A stretch of DNA of 64,000 nt, from NCBI GenBank assembly GCA_907165135.1, contig OU015566.1:12012157-12076156 (forward strand), read 5' to 3'. The notes under the pieces were generated by a model. That model searched no databases and was not told the DNA's origin. It saw only the letters and a list, made by a program, of their open reading frames with translations. Numbering within the stretch: position 1 is the stretch's first letter; the number at the start of each line of letters is the position of its first letter. Made by a program: the position numbers and the translations under genes. Below, one piece after another: positions 44,641 through 57,239 of the stretch. The DNA comes from Oikopleura dioica. Its lineage: Eukaryota; Chordata; Appendicularia; Copelata; Oikopleuridae.

Positions 44641-46534
44641 ATGCTGATCTCAGAGAAATCGAGCGAGAGAGACGCACTAGAATCGTCCTCTGCTAATCAG
44701 TTGAAAAACGATGCTCCAAAGAAGTGGTTCCTCACGTTATCGCTGTTTTCCAAATTGGGTGATCGAATGTGGACATTTGCCGCATATTTGCTATTAGCAA
44801 AGGCTTTTCCCGATTTGCGAATGGTTCTTGGTGGCCTTTTTGGTCTCTCAATTGCGATAAGTACCGCCATTTGTTCCTCTTGGATTGGAGGTTGGATTGA
44901 TAGATCAAAAAGGCTGACAGCAGCGACTACTTGTTTGATAGTTCAGAATTTCTCAGTTGGTAAGACTTCAATTTCTCGGCTTTTCGATTTTTTATGCTTT
45001 TACTCAGCTGTGGCAGCAACAGTAGAAACATTGTGCATCCTCTGGCCGTTTGATTTCGAGAAATCTTCAACGTTAGAATACGTTTCAATCGCAACAGTCA
45101 CGCTTTTCTCATGCATCGCGATGGTTGCATCGATCGGACACCAAATCTGTATTGACAGAGATTGGGTTCCGGAAATCTTCAGAGGAGATGGTAAACAAAC
45201 GCTTCTTTTGAGTTACTCTTTTTACGACTGTCATAATTCTAGCTCTTACATCGGTCAATGCTTGGGTGCGAAGAATCGACCAGTTTGCGATGCTGGCAGG
45301 TCCGGTTATTGCTTCACTGGCGATTGATCATATCAGCCCTTGGGTCGGAGGCATTGCGATTGCCGTGTGGAATATTTTATCCGTTTTCGTTGAATATTAT
45401 TTTATGAAGAAGATTTATAATTTCTTCCCCTCGCTTTCGGAGAAGGAGACTCCGAAAGAACAAGATGAAAGGTAAAGCAAGCAAATACTTCGACGCTAAC
45501 TAATCTTATAGTGGGATGGCTGATTGGATCACAGCTTACTCTCACTGGTACACCTCCCCCGTATTCTTACCTGGCCTTGCTCTGGCGATTTTGTATTCCA
45601 ACATCTTCCAACTATCTTACCTTGCTCAAGCTTACAGTACTAGCCACTGCGTGAGTACGACTTTTATTGCCATCATTTGGATTATTGCCGGTTTTTGTGG
45701 TTTTTCATGTACGCATTTTATATTTCTCTATATGAAACTCATATTAATCCGCCTTTATTGTGTCCCTTAACATTTACTTGAAGCAACTATTTGGTACGAA
45801 TCATGGGTTAAAAGCTATGGACTGACAAAAGTGGCTATCCTTGGCGCTATTCTTCATTTTTCATTCGTGATTATTACCGTTGTTGGGCTTTTCGTACCTG
45901 GAAGTATGTACATGTTCTACCTCGGCGTTTCGTCTGCTGACCAATGTCCTCAACAAGTAAATATCTTTCAAGCTGTGCCAAATGGTCATTGAAATCTAGC
46001 TCAACGAAACAGCCCTCGCTGAGTACGAATTCAAGCCAACAACTGATGATAACTGGATCACCGACTTTACAACTCCTTGCACGCCTCCTGATAATCTGTT
46101 GAGCATTCTGTTGATGCTCTTTGCCTGCGCCTTGTCAAGAGTCGGTCTGTGGACGTTTGATCTCGCAGTTAATCAAATGTTTCAAGAATGGGTTGATGTG
46201 GATAAGGTATCTCTCAAAGCTCTTTGTTAATTCATAACGAATATTTAGCGAGGCAAAGTGTCTGGAGCGCAAAATGGAATCCAGTACGTTTTCGATTGTG
46301 TTCATTATGGCTTGATTTTCGTTTGGTCGAGTCAATGCGAGTATGGACACGGGGTTATTGTTACTGCAATCCTTATGCTGATAGGTAAGAAATTCCTAGT
46401 CGAATACGTACTAATGTGGTAAAAAAGGATACGGACGATTCGTACAACACGGCCTGACAACAAATAACGAACACGAAGCTCTTCCAACTGACGAAAAGCC
46501 TACAAGCAGAGAAGACGTCGTACTAGAGTGCTAG
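44641..46534 (+). CDS. SLC40A1: Ferroportin-like iron exporter (SLC40 family)
   Basis: Exons 44641-44959, 45008-45190, 45243-45471, 45512-45708, 45784-45956, 46000-46206, 46249-46384, 46428-46534; 516 aa, phases close. SLC40 signatures: SKLGDRMWTFAAYLLLAKAF, IGGWIDRSKRLTAATTCLIV, VQNFSV, ALTSVNAWVRRIDQFAMLAG, WNILSVFVEYYFMKKIY and RVGLWTFDLAVNQMFQE. Twelve membrane segments expected. Ferroportins export ferrous iron from cells. Intron 7 has a TACTAAT branch site. In vertebrates the transporter is regulated by hepcidin; nothing visible here bears on that. Confidence 0.93.
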
Positions 46535-46776
46535 AATACATAGAGTACCGATTAGCCTGTCTGAGTCTGTTCAACTGCTGAAACCGAGGAGCTTATTTCA
46601 AAGATAATATACAATTCGATTTTACTTGTGTGCTTTTCTTTTCATTTCTTTTGCTACTTATAATTAGCAATTTTGCGCCAATAAAACAAAAATGTAGTAC
46701 CACAGAAATCAATTGCTCCTAGTCAAGGGCGAGGTTCAATTTCGAATTCATGAATGGCTTTTATTGAAAGTATGAA

Positions 46777-48366
46777 TTATGCAGAAGCAAGAAGTGGTTG
46801 CCTGTCATTTTGATTTGTATCGTCGGACTCCTCCGATTCGGAATTTGTAGATGTTCTTTGCTTTTTCCTCGCCCATGGCTGGACTTCCGCTTTCCCAAAG
46901 ACAAGATAGAACAGAGCTCCAAAAGTATAAATTGCGGCGGAAACGTACCAGACACGAGACCATGTGAAGATCGTAGACTCTTCTTTCGTAAAGGAGCCTA
47001 CTAGCATCGGAGCTAGAATTCCAGGAACATTCGCGAACATGTTTGTAATTCCAAATAGAAGCCTTGAAAGAGATAAAAAATTGGTTATTTTTTTATTCTT
47101 ACCCGGTAAATGGAGGAGCCAAATCAGAATGGTTGACGTTAACAGAAGCATAATGACCAGATTTGAACATACAGCAGACACAAATAAGAATAACAACAGA
47201 TATCCCATCGCAGCCAAAGAACGGGATGAAGGTGAATAATATGGCGGGAATGAAGGTGGACAATGTATTGAAGAGTTTTCGAACTGTGAGTTTTCGGACG
47301 ATCTCTTTTTTCAAAAGATAGTCCCCAATCTGAGTTGAGACATTCATAAACACCCAAATTGTTAGATAAGGTAAAGCAGAGTAGTATGCGTTGTGCTTCA
47401 GGTCGAAACCGAGTACTTCTTTCATGTATTTTGGTAGACAAGTGAAAAGGACGTAGAAACCCCAGTTGAACGACGCGTGCGCTACAGCAAGGGCAAGAAG
47501 AGGTTGACAAGTGAAGACTTTCTTCCAAGGAATAGGCCTTTTTTCTTGACGGTTAGCTGGTCTGCTCTTCACAAGCAATCGTTTTTCTTCCGGTGAGATC
47601 CATGGACAATCATTAGGATCATTCCTCGCATAAATAAAGAACGCAATGCACCAAAGACAACCAACAGCACCAAACCAATAGAAAACTGAAGGCCAGCCCC
47701 AGTTATCAGCAATAAGCCCCGTCAAGGGAATTCCTAAGACGTTTCCAATCTGACTCCCAGCTAATGAAAGACCCATTAATCTTGCCCGCTCTTCTGGAAG
47801 TGACCATCGCGTCCAGAAGCTCGCTGCAGCGGGAAACGTGACTCCTTCGCCAAGTCCTTCTATCAAACGAAGGGCAAATAGCCACCATGGACCTTTCAAC
47901 ACATTGTCAACCTTTCGATAACAGACTTTTGTTACCTTGGCGAGCAGCAACTTCTGTGAACAGCGAAAAGAAACTGGTGCAAAAAAGTCCGCCAGCTAGC
48001 AAATTCACGGCGCCATATTTATCAGCCAGAATGCCTCCAAGAATTTGTGTAGATACATAGCCATAGAAAAACGCACCGAGCACTTTCCCTTGAGTCTCAG
48101 CGTCCCAGTCGAAATCGCCTTGGTTAGATGAATTCGACGGTGGTGGCATTGGACAACGAGTGTCGTTCTGAAAGTTTCAATAAAGGACTATTTATGGAAC
48201 ATGTTCTTACATTCAATGGCTGAGGAATAGGTTTCGTCATGGCTACAATTGCGATTGAAAGGTTCACTCGTAAAGCGTAAACCAACGCAAAGCCAATTCC
48301 ACAAAGTACGCATAGCCTTCCACGGACGCTAGAAATCAAACTTCCCCTGTCTTCCTCGCTCGACAT
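46777..48366 (-). CDS. SLC17A5: SLC17-family anion transporter (sialin-like, MFS)
   Basis: Minus strand; exons 48366-48211, 48167-47936, 47892-47103, 47062-46777; 487 aa, phases close. MFS features: ALVYALRVNLSIAIVAMTKP in TM1, the acidic FDWDAETQGKVLGAFFYGYV leading into TM2, GGILADKYG (motif A), ALRLIEGLGEGVTFPAAASF, YWFGAVGCLWCIAFFIYAR and RLLFGITNMFANVPG. The SLC17 family includes lysosomal sialin, vesicular glutamate and vesicular nucleotide carriers. The N-terminal acidic DDE-type sorting signal and the C-terminal acidic tail (NSESEESDD) fit a lysosomal or vesicular member. Exact substrate unknown; the symbol is a best match. Confidence 0.88.
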
Positions 48367-50815
48367 TTTTCTTTGTTTTCTTCTACGTCATTTTCTTATC
48401 ATTCTCCCTCAGTACTCTTGTTCATTATCTAACAAAGATGTGAGAAAATGCGCTGGTAAAATAAAGAGAGGCCAATCAATTTTTCTTCGGTGAGTTTCAT
48501 TGGCCCAGGGCGGTGGGAACCGAGACGCTCTGTCAGACTGCAATAGAATGCATAAGCTGCAAATGGAACATTTGTTTAGCGTTACGACTTTAGGAAGCAA
48601 ATTACTTATTGTGATCTATGTTAGCATAAATCAACAATGTGTCCTCGAATTGGAAAAATAAGCTTTAAAAGCTTATTGAAATTTGTTAAAAAATTATATT
48701 TTGATGATAGACATTATCCGAGATAATTTATCTCCTATCTAAAACTCATATAATTTACAAGAAAATAGAATTTATTGGTTTCATCTAAAGAAATTGGCAA
48801 TTACTACTCGCGCAGAAGGTGTAAGATGTTTGGTTTCATTTTATAGAAATAAAGAGTTCGAATCCCATGGCAGATTGTCCGTGAAAAAGCTCTGGGCTTG
48901 TCAGGATATTCTATCGTAACATTTAATCTCAATAGTTTCCATCGAGTGGTTTCTTCTTAAAAGCTGATTATCGGCCAAAAGAGGGCACAAGAGATGTCTT
49001 AGCGGGATACCACTACATTTAGTATTTCAGATTATCATCAATTCGATCATTCGATAAAATCAAACACTAGTTTCAGCCTGAAACTTTCAGGGCCTCAAAT
49101 TCAAGGATAAATTTGCAGAAATCACCCGATTGACTTTTGGAGATTCAACATAACAGATTTTGAATTCCAATCAATAACCGTATCCTCGGTTAATTTCCAT
49201 AAAAACTTCTCAGCTAACACCCGTTTGTTCAAAAGTCAGCTTAGTGCCATCCTTTCCTTGATCTCTTTCAGCCAGCTCTCCCCAAAAATCCTAGAATTGG
49301 ATTTCAACGACAAATCCTTCACTTTCAAACAGCTTTCAATCTCAAAATATGCAAATGCCAATCGCTCTGGAACCCTCTGATAATTAAATTTCCTCGTCTG
49401 AGTACTGAATTAATGCTCTTATTGACGACCAACTTCCCCATTGGAACCTCTCCTTTGTATGCACGCAGCTCCCCGGACTGCTCCTAATCGCGGTCGCAAG
49501 GTGATTACCATAGAATCTTTTTGCATTCCATCAGCAACAACAACTTGCATGACTTTTAACTGGTTATTGCTGACGATGGCGAAAAGATTAAGAGTCAGTT
49601 GAAACCGCCGCAAAGTGGAATAATAACCACGTAACGGCATTCGAGGAAGGAAACTTGGCAACAACGTAATCATTCGCCAAGAATCACTCAGCGGGGTTTA
49701 GCCTTGGCATTAGGTTAGAAGTTTACATGTAAATATATGCAACTGATCCTCGCGCAAGTACTTGGAGGGATCAACAGGTGTTCCGGGAGGGCTAAAGTGT
49801 ATTGCAACGAGTAAACTTGACGAGTTCTGATTTAGACGCTCTCTACTTTCGAGATCACTCGAGTCATACTCAGCCCTGGTGCTTTTGCCCAAATATTCTT
49901 CATGCAAAAATTTCGAGTTTTTGAATTTTCGTTCAATATTTTTCAGGAAATGTGAAGGCACTTTGTTAATCGATCTCGGCCGTTTGAAGAAAGAAGGCCC
50001 GTTAGTTGCGATAATGAAGTTTCTTGTGATGACATTTCGCTCGTCGTGGCGCAAATTAACAAACGGATTATACGAAGAATAGCAAGATAGGCTCACAATG
50101 TAAATTTTTGTATAATAACATTTTGGTAAGCTTATGACTCCCTGAGTTGGCTCCGCAAACACTTAGACTGCAGAATTAAGTAGTCTGCAAGGCAGTGCAA
50201 GCTGGCTGAGGGTGATGCTCTTGAATGTTGAATAAATTGAATAACAGCCCGTTATTAACCAACAAATTGCTTTCTCGCATCTGCGAAGCATTTATTTTCA
50301 TCAAAACAAAGCATAAAACAGTCTGCATGTTCATAATTATCAGAAATTAATCTTTTCAATGAGTCATTGAAATTGCTACTTCGACAAGAGGTAGAACCAA
50401 AAAGCGTGAATTTCAAGCCTTCCAAAAGATATCTTGAGATATGATAATAACGCGCTCTTGAAATGTTCTCATCCTCAAAGTAAATTATTTCCAAGCAAAA
50501 AAAGTCTCGCAATACACACTTTTGCATTTGCATCTGGCGATTGCCCAAGTACGTGGTCGCTATTGATACCTCGCTCCAGCTCAACTACCACCGCCACGGT
50601 CCTCCGTCGACTCGCTACACTAAGATCTGCGATGGCGCCGCAGAGCTCCGTGCACCAAGCGCGAGCGTACATGATTGCTCCTAACGGCTTCCAAATCTAA
50701 CAATATATATTTATTGTAATTGTATTTTTTTATATTTTTCTAATCCAAGCCAAGGAAGAAACATTTTTTATGATACTTTGAGAGAGAAATCGCAAAAGAA
50801 AGAAGCTTCAGAAAA
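48367..50815. other. 2.4-kb gene-poor, AT-rich interval
   Basis: Between the divergent starts of the SLC17 gene (minus) and the ZP gene (plus). Several ORFs of 60-150 codons occur on both strands but show no recognisable motif, no splice continuity and no codon bias. A box B-like GTTCGAATCC at about 48857 has no tRNA around it. Candidate distal regulatory DNA; nothing firm. Confidence 0.5.
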
Positions 50816-53800
50816 ATGAAGATGATTATATCAAAATTATGCTTGCTACTTTGTAGTGCGGCACATGCGGCAGATATAGGACCGGATGCATGATTTTTAC
50901 GAAGCCAGAATTAAGCCAGGAATTGTTGTTTTTGTATGAAATTGAGGGAGAAAACCGTGCGATTACTAATTAATCGTCAACGTGCCTCTTTGGTGTATAA
51001 ATAAGACTTGCTACCTTTGAATTGTTTCTTTAGAAAAGCCACTTGAAACTTCGGTTTAGAAGCGATTTTTAACCGGCTAATGTTCAGCGAGTGACGTAAT
51101 CTCGGCTGACTTGAAATCTTTAAAATCTTTGAAATCCTTAAATCCGAAGAAAACCTTCACTTCTTTTTCTTCGTTGAATTCTTATTTGAAGCGGCTTATC
51201 GAATCATTATGATTTATAGGAAGTCGTGTTTTGTAATTTTCAATAATTCGCATCCCGAAATTGAGTGTTTGGTGCTAACACAGATATCGAGTCGTTTTAT
51301 GGTACAAAAGTCAACGTGGACTGTTCCGTCGAGACTGGAATGACGGTAAGAAAAATATACTTTTTGATGGTTCTTAAAATAGGCCTTGAAAGATGAAAAC
51401 CCATTTAAAGTTATTTTCTGAAAAATAAACATTTTCCATCTTTGTTAGAAAATTTCTCAACAGGGCCATTTTCAGAGGTCAAAATAAATAGTTTTGTCAA
51501 ATGCCATTTCCAAAACGGATTAAGACGGTCACGGCAGGACCTGAAACTTACGTGGCTCCAGTGTTTCAAGACTGAGCCTTGTTTTCGCAGTTGTGAAAAT
51601 GAAAAAGTGTGTAGATAATGAAATTATGCTCAAATAATCAATTCAGATAACGTTAGAAGCGCCGCTCGCAGCGAGAAGCATGCGATTTGCTCTCACCGAT
51701 CCAGCCTGTGTTTTAGAAAAGAACGGAAACTATCACACCATCAGCGTAAGTACCAAAACGCGAGCTTAGTGTGACACACTAGCCAATTTAGAGAGAGATT
51801 AATCCAATTTGGACAGTCGAGGATTAACAATCGCCGGCCCAATAAACTTTTACAACTTTTCTATCCGCCTATAATTTATAAACTATTAACTAATCTATTT
51901 ATAAAACGAACAACTTGGCAAAATGTTTCAATAAGGAACAACTTATCCAAAACAAAGAAGCAATTGCAATTACTTACTTAGCGAAATTTCTCCTCGTTAA
52001 AAATTGAACATCGTTTGCAAAAAACTTGTCTCAAATTATTTTTACAACAAAAAATATGCGGCGCTCATAATTAACAAGCCCCAACAGAGACAAATCAGGT
52101 TTGTATACAGTAAAGTTGATTGAAAAAAATATCGAGTAGAAAACTTCAGTGGCTTTTTCGTAGAAAGAACCTGTTATTTGCCCACTTCAACGTGAAGATA
52201 ATATTAAAATAAACATCATTAATTGACACTTTTTTTTTGGCTGATCTGGTTTTTCGCTGTGATGGGGAAAATAAATATTATTCAGACGCATTTATCCGGC
52301 TGCGGCAATGACATCTTCATCGATTCTTCCACGCTGACGATTGTAAACCAAATAACGAATATAATGGGCTTCGGAACTTCGCCAATCAAGTAAGCATTTT
52401 TTCAAACTCAGCACGTTTTCGCCAAAAATTCAAAAGTGTCAAAAGCAACCTTCTTTCGACAAAATTCTCAGCCTTTCAAGCATCAAGATATTTTCTACCA
52501 AAGCTGGGTGTGATGACACTAGAAACGTCACCAACGCCATCTTTGACAGAAAATATACAAATCACGTCCACATCGACTCCTTCCGGTGTTGGGCAAGAGA
52601 TAGATGAAAATGACTTCTGCGGGGCAAAATCGGGACCCCAATATTTTCTTTGCTCATCTTGTAGCGCAGGTTCTGATGAGTCGAATGGTACAATTTTGAT
52701 GTGTCTAAGCCACGGAAAATCGCCAATTCAAGTGCCTAAAGTACCTGAAAATGTCAGGTAATGTCCCCCTGTATCTCCGAAAATTTTCAGAAATATATGG
52801 AGATTTTGGTATCGTTAGAAAGCCCAGCTCAAACTGGTTATGAGCACCAGATGCGCAATAGAAAATTCCGAAAAAAAATTTTGGGTGAAAAGTTTTTGTC
52901 TCAGAAAAAAATTTTTCCCTAGAAATTTTTTCTTGCACACCTTGTGCTCATAGCCAGTTTGACGTGGGCTTTCCAACGATACCAAAATCTCAATAAATTT
53001 CTGAAAATTTTCGGAGATACAGGGGGACATGACCATTTTCCAAAGGGGGGCCCTTATGACGTCATATGTGATGACTCAGACCCTCAAAACTATACCATTC
53101 GACTCCTTAGGAGTTGCTCTTTCTAATGAGCACAGGGAACATGGGGGTAGAATTTTGCACCGCAAAAGTGATTTTCATGTATCAAGAGACCTCCCTGCTG
53201 GAGTAATTTTGCGGCGATTCTACTTGCTCGTTTGCGAGTCAATGAATTTGCCTCCCTTGCACGTTTTAAGAGAATAAGATTAACGTACAAAAATGATTGT
53301 TTTTTGATCATTCCAAGTGGTGTCCTTATTTTTCCTCGAAATTGGCACTCTTCAACTCAGCAGTAATTCTCAAGGACCAAGCACTTGATGTTAGAAACGT
53401 CATGATACTTTTGCTTACTGCAATCGTAAACATTCACCACATAATATTATTATTGCAGCAGAAAAACTAACTGCTTATTTCCAGACTTACTTCCCGCGTT
53501 GGATGCCTCTTTCATCAACAAGAAATTTCCATCGGCGCAATTCTCAAAGAGCACATTCCGGTATGTAGCCACCTGCCCGGTTTGGGTCGTTTCTTGTGGC
53601 TTGGCGTTCGCAAAGTTAAACACTTTTTATGCTGATGATTTAGCCCGAAATCGTGCCCGGAGTCGGAGAAGAAATAACCACAACAACTGAATTGTTCACA
53701 ACATCGACAACAGCTGGATTTTCCTCATCAACAACTGCGTCGTCAACGTTAACGTCAACAGCTTCTTACCAGGTAACTCTCAAAGAACGTTCAGGGACTG

Positions 53801-55783
53801 GTGATGATGATGAAGAATCAACGACTTCAAAATCAACTGAAACAACTACAACAGGATCCGGTCTGATTGACCCGCGACGAGGCAATTTTACAAGGCGACC
53901 TGAGGTTGACGATGACGATGATGATGGTGATGCTAAGCCAAAGAAAGAGAAGGAAACTGAAAAGGAGGAAACTGAGAAGAAAGAACCAACACAAACAACC
54001 CCAGATTCTTCAACAGATGAGTACGAAGAAACGACGACAACTTTTGCATTCACAACAACTCAAGGAACCACTGTTTCCGAAATTCAAACAGAAATTTATG
54101 CGACTGGAACTGTCCCACTAACAGTTGATGTTGATATTTTGACGACTGTCAACGTTGACATCATTTCAACCACAGCACAAACTACTGAGGAACCAGATGA
54201 AACTGGAAAACCTTTGTTTCCTGGATTGATCGATCAAAGAGGTGGAGGACAGGAATTGCCAATGCCAGAAAAGCCATGCAAAGGAAGAAAATGCAAGAAT
54301 AAAACGCGTCCAACCAAAAAGCCACGAAAAACTCGCCCAACAAAAGCCCCGAAAACAACAAAGTCCCCTGCACCAACAGAAAAGACAGATCCAATTCTGA
54401 TCCCAACGCAAACTCCCGAAGTAGTAGTTGTTGAAGACGATATCGTCCCATGCAATGATGGAGAGAAGTTCAAGGACCATAAGTGCGTAAATAGCAGCTA
54501 CGATATGCCATGGAGATCTCAGGCGGAGGGCAAGGGTTTATTCTTTGCGAAGATGTTCTTGTACCCAGATGCTGAATACGATGAGCCGTTTGTTCATCCA
54601 CCTGTTCTGGCTAGCAACGAAACCGTGTTCATTGGTGTTCAACTTATGGGAGGGCCTCCAGCGACAACCCTCTCAGTAAAAAGGTACGTGAGCAAATTTT
54701 CGAAATTTGACATGATCGGGTTGACCCTCTTGATTATTTATCGAGATCAGTAGTTTGAGGTGAGGCGCTGAAGTTAGACACTGACAAAGTTAGATCACGT
54801 GTTATACGAGCTTATGAAGGGGTTTAGCGTATGGCAGTAATACGGCCCGCTGCTCAGAAGCGTAGCGAATTCTAATAAGAAAATAAACCTGACGCGAGTT
54901 TTGCACCTTTTCTCGTTTACTCAGCCAGACGACGAGACTAGTATCGGTTTCGTCCCCCTGATTTTTTAAGACCTTTGGGTTAATTGAGTTTAATAGTTGC
55001 TGGGCGTCCAACATGTATCACTCTCCGCTAGAACTATCTTCAACGAAGAAAGCTGATGAAATTACGTTGGACCTGATCAAAAACAGCTGCGCGTCGCCGT
55101 ATCCGGAGGGATTGGTGTCAATAATTACCAACGGCGAGGACAACATTGCCAAGTTTACGGTAAATACGAGCGGCTCCTTCCTAGCCAATTATGATTCGTC
55201 CAAATGTATGTTCTCTTAATAACTTGTAACTCGTAGAGTGGTGTTTTCAAATTCGTTGACTACGACACTGCATATTTATATTGCCGCATACGAATTTGTC
55301 CTACTGGCCCTTGTCCAACAGATTGCTCCTCGTCTGAACGTGAAAGGCGAGATTCTGATGAGCCCGTTTTCGAGGCGCTTGTTCAAAGCTCCGATCCCTA
55401 CAAAATCGATTCCGGGCCATTGCTGGGCGCAACGATTTACCGAGAACCGAACAGAGAGTCGGAAGTGGAAGTCGTTGAAATAGAAGTTCTCGATGGGAAA
55501 CCGGAGGCGGAAATAGAAGATCGATTCGCATTCGGAAACATTTTACGCGACGCTACTCTAAAACAAGGAACGGCTTTCAAATGCATAGAAGTTCAATTTG
55601 AAAAATAATCGGATTTAAAAATTTTCAATCCAGGCTAGAATTTGCTTATCTAAATTTCACAGGGTCGCTTAGAAAGCCACCAAAGCAATTCTCATCGGCG
55701 CCCTCGGATTCGCTATTTTCATCCTTTTGGTGCTTTCGATTCTCGTTATTCGCCGACAAAACCAAATCAAATCTATCAACTGA
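50816..55783 (+). CDS. Transmembrane ZP-domain protein with Thr-rich insert
   Basis: Exons 50816-50879, 51284-51345, 51647-51745, 52286-52389, 52481-52585, 53485-53560, 53644-54683, 54997-55197, 55239-55590, 55673-55783; 737 aa, all phases close. Signal peptide MKMIISKLCLLLCSAAHAA; ZP-N half (YGTKVNVDCSVETG, MRFALTDPACVLEKNGNYHT, LSGCGNDIFIDSSTLTIVNQ); a ~280-aa Thr/Ser-rich, mucin-like linker with acidic runs and a basic KKPRKTRPTKAPKTTKS segment; ZP-C half (FAKMFLYPDAEYDEPF, CWASNMYHSPLEL, VFKFVDYDTAYLYCRIRICP); a RERR furin-like site; and a C-terminal membrane helix (IGALGFAIFILLVLSILVIR). An extracellular matrix polymer or egg-coat type role is inferred. Intron 1 fits GA-AG. Confidence 0.85.
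52590..53280. repeat. Foldback element in a ZP-gene intron
   Basis: Inverted arms: TGTCCCCCTGTATCTCCGAA from 52762 pairs with the reverse complement ending at about 53030, over about 90 bp at high identity. Outer arms extend as diverged copies (GAAAATGACTTCTGCGG near 52606 against GAAAATCACTTTTGCGG on the minus strand near 53175). It fills most of the ~900-nt intron 52586-53484. No clear target duplication or coding capacity seen. Confidence 0.75.
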
Positions 55784-56146
55784 AGATTCTCCCGCTACAA
55801 TTGCTGCTAAAAAATAACTGTACATATTTCTACCTTTCGAAAATAACGATCCGATTTCTTGTGACTGTACAAATTGCTTTCTAAAGATCTACACATTGTT
55901 GCCAACAAGAGCGTGCTTCTTTGAGAATTTCAAATTTGTGTGTTTTGAAGGCATACGTTATTTTGTTATTCACGTTTTTGCTGCTTTCAGCTGAACAAGG
56001 GACAGAAATTCAAGAGCGAAACTGCGAGAAATATGAGTGCCTGCCCCCTTTTTACTGTATAATTATGTTTCCAAAAGAACTCGCAAAATCTGCAGCTGAG
56101 AATTGATTCTCAAGACTTTTTTTGATCGCCAAACTTTCAATATTTT
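55784..56146. other. Convergent 3' flank between the ZP gene and DCPS
   Basis: Holds the 3' ends of both genes. A frame with hydrophobic content (55921-56106) has no ATG and no splice support. Confidence 0.55.
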
Positions 56147-57239
56147 TTATTCGTTTTCGAAAATCTTGTGCAGTTTGTGACCAACGCGTAGTGGCAGTGA
56201 CATCGTTCTATCAGCATAAAATGATGATTTGAGTTTTATGTTTTCAATCACATCGGTCAGAAGAATCGCGCGCTCGGTATTACAGCCCTGGCCGAAGTAC
56301 GTTGATGTGATGTGAACATGTAGGTGGTAGTGGCTGGGCGGATAGTGGAAATACATTCGGAGCTGTTTTTCCTAAATAAAAGGGCTCATTAGCTGCTGCT
56401 TCCTCTTGCGAAATCAATTACCGGGACGCCGTATTTTGCCGAGACTTCTTTCGAGCTTTTGTTAAAAATATTCTCGAGTAATTCCAAATGATCGGCGTTC
56501 AAGTGCCGTACAGTTGGTAAATCTCTCCTGTTGATCAAGACGCACAAATTGAGTTGCTTCATGTCCTTGCCATCCCATTTCAAATCCGGGACGATGAGGA
56601 AACCAGTCTTTGGATCAGGATCTTCTACGACGATTCTATCCACTTCATTGCACTTTTCTCGGTTCTTATCTATAGAAAGTGGAATCAACGAAGACAATGT
56701 GAGTTCCTACCGAGAATATTGTAAACCCACTGAAGAGAGTGAAGTTGCGAACTAATGAAGGGTCGATGGAGACGCTCGAACATGTCTTTCGTCTCCATCC
56801 AAATCTCAGTCGGAGCAGATCGAGCTTTCGCAATATGGAGCTCAGTGGCTGGATAGGTCATTGAGTATCGCACCGGCTGGTACTTCGAGTCCATTGTCCC
56901 ATCTAGCGCAAACTGATGAGCAGAACGATTTTTTTTCAGATATTACCGTAAGTATGATACCGGTCGTTTTTGAGATCAAGGTCAAGGTCGCATTCGGATA
57001 ACATTTCTTGGCAAACATTGGCCTGTGAGGGTCTAATCGCAGAACAGTTCATTATCTTGACAGAAAGAAAGCTTGAGACATTCCTGAAAAGGCTTCTTTC
57101 TCAACAAGATAACCGCTTTTTCGTCGTTGTCATCCTTCGCCAAGATGGTTATTGATGGATTTTCGGGGTTATCATTGAGTACTTCTTCGAACTTCAGGAA
57201 GTCTAGACTTTTGTACTTGCCGGATTCCTTCAGACTCAT
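56147..57239 (-). CDS. DCPS: Scavenger mRNA-decapping enzyme DcpS
   Basis: Minus strand; exons 57239-57084, 57022-56947, 56902-56711, 56669-56422, 56371-56147; 298 aa, phases close. N-terminal swapped domain (KSLDFLKFEEVLNDNPENPS; SECDLDLDLKNDRYHTY), then MTYPATELHIAKA, LHSLQWVYNIL, FLIVPDLKWDGKDMKQLNLC and the HIT motif HYPPSHYHLHVHITS, whose central His is the catalytic nucleophile. It hydrolyses m7GpppN caps left after 3'-5' mRNA decay. Intron 1 is GA-AG: KPFQ (TTTCAG|GAATGTC) joins NVCQEML exactly as in homologues. The ATG at 57239 directly follows TTTCTTTCAG, a trans-splice acceptor. Confidence 0.94.

Noticed and set aside
48840-48870. tRNA-like box B (GTTCGAATCC)
   Set aside because: No box A, acceptor stem or cloverleaf could be built around it.
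53766-54480. Minus-strand ORFs opposite the Thr-rich linker
   Set aside because: Low-complexity shadows of the repetitive coding exon of the ZP gene.
55921-56106. Hydrophobic 61-aa ORF after the ZP gene
   Set aside because: No ATG, convergent 3' UTR position and no splice continuation.
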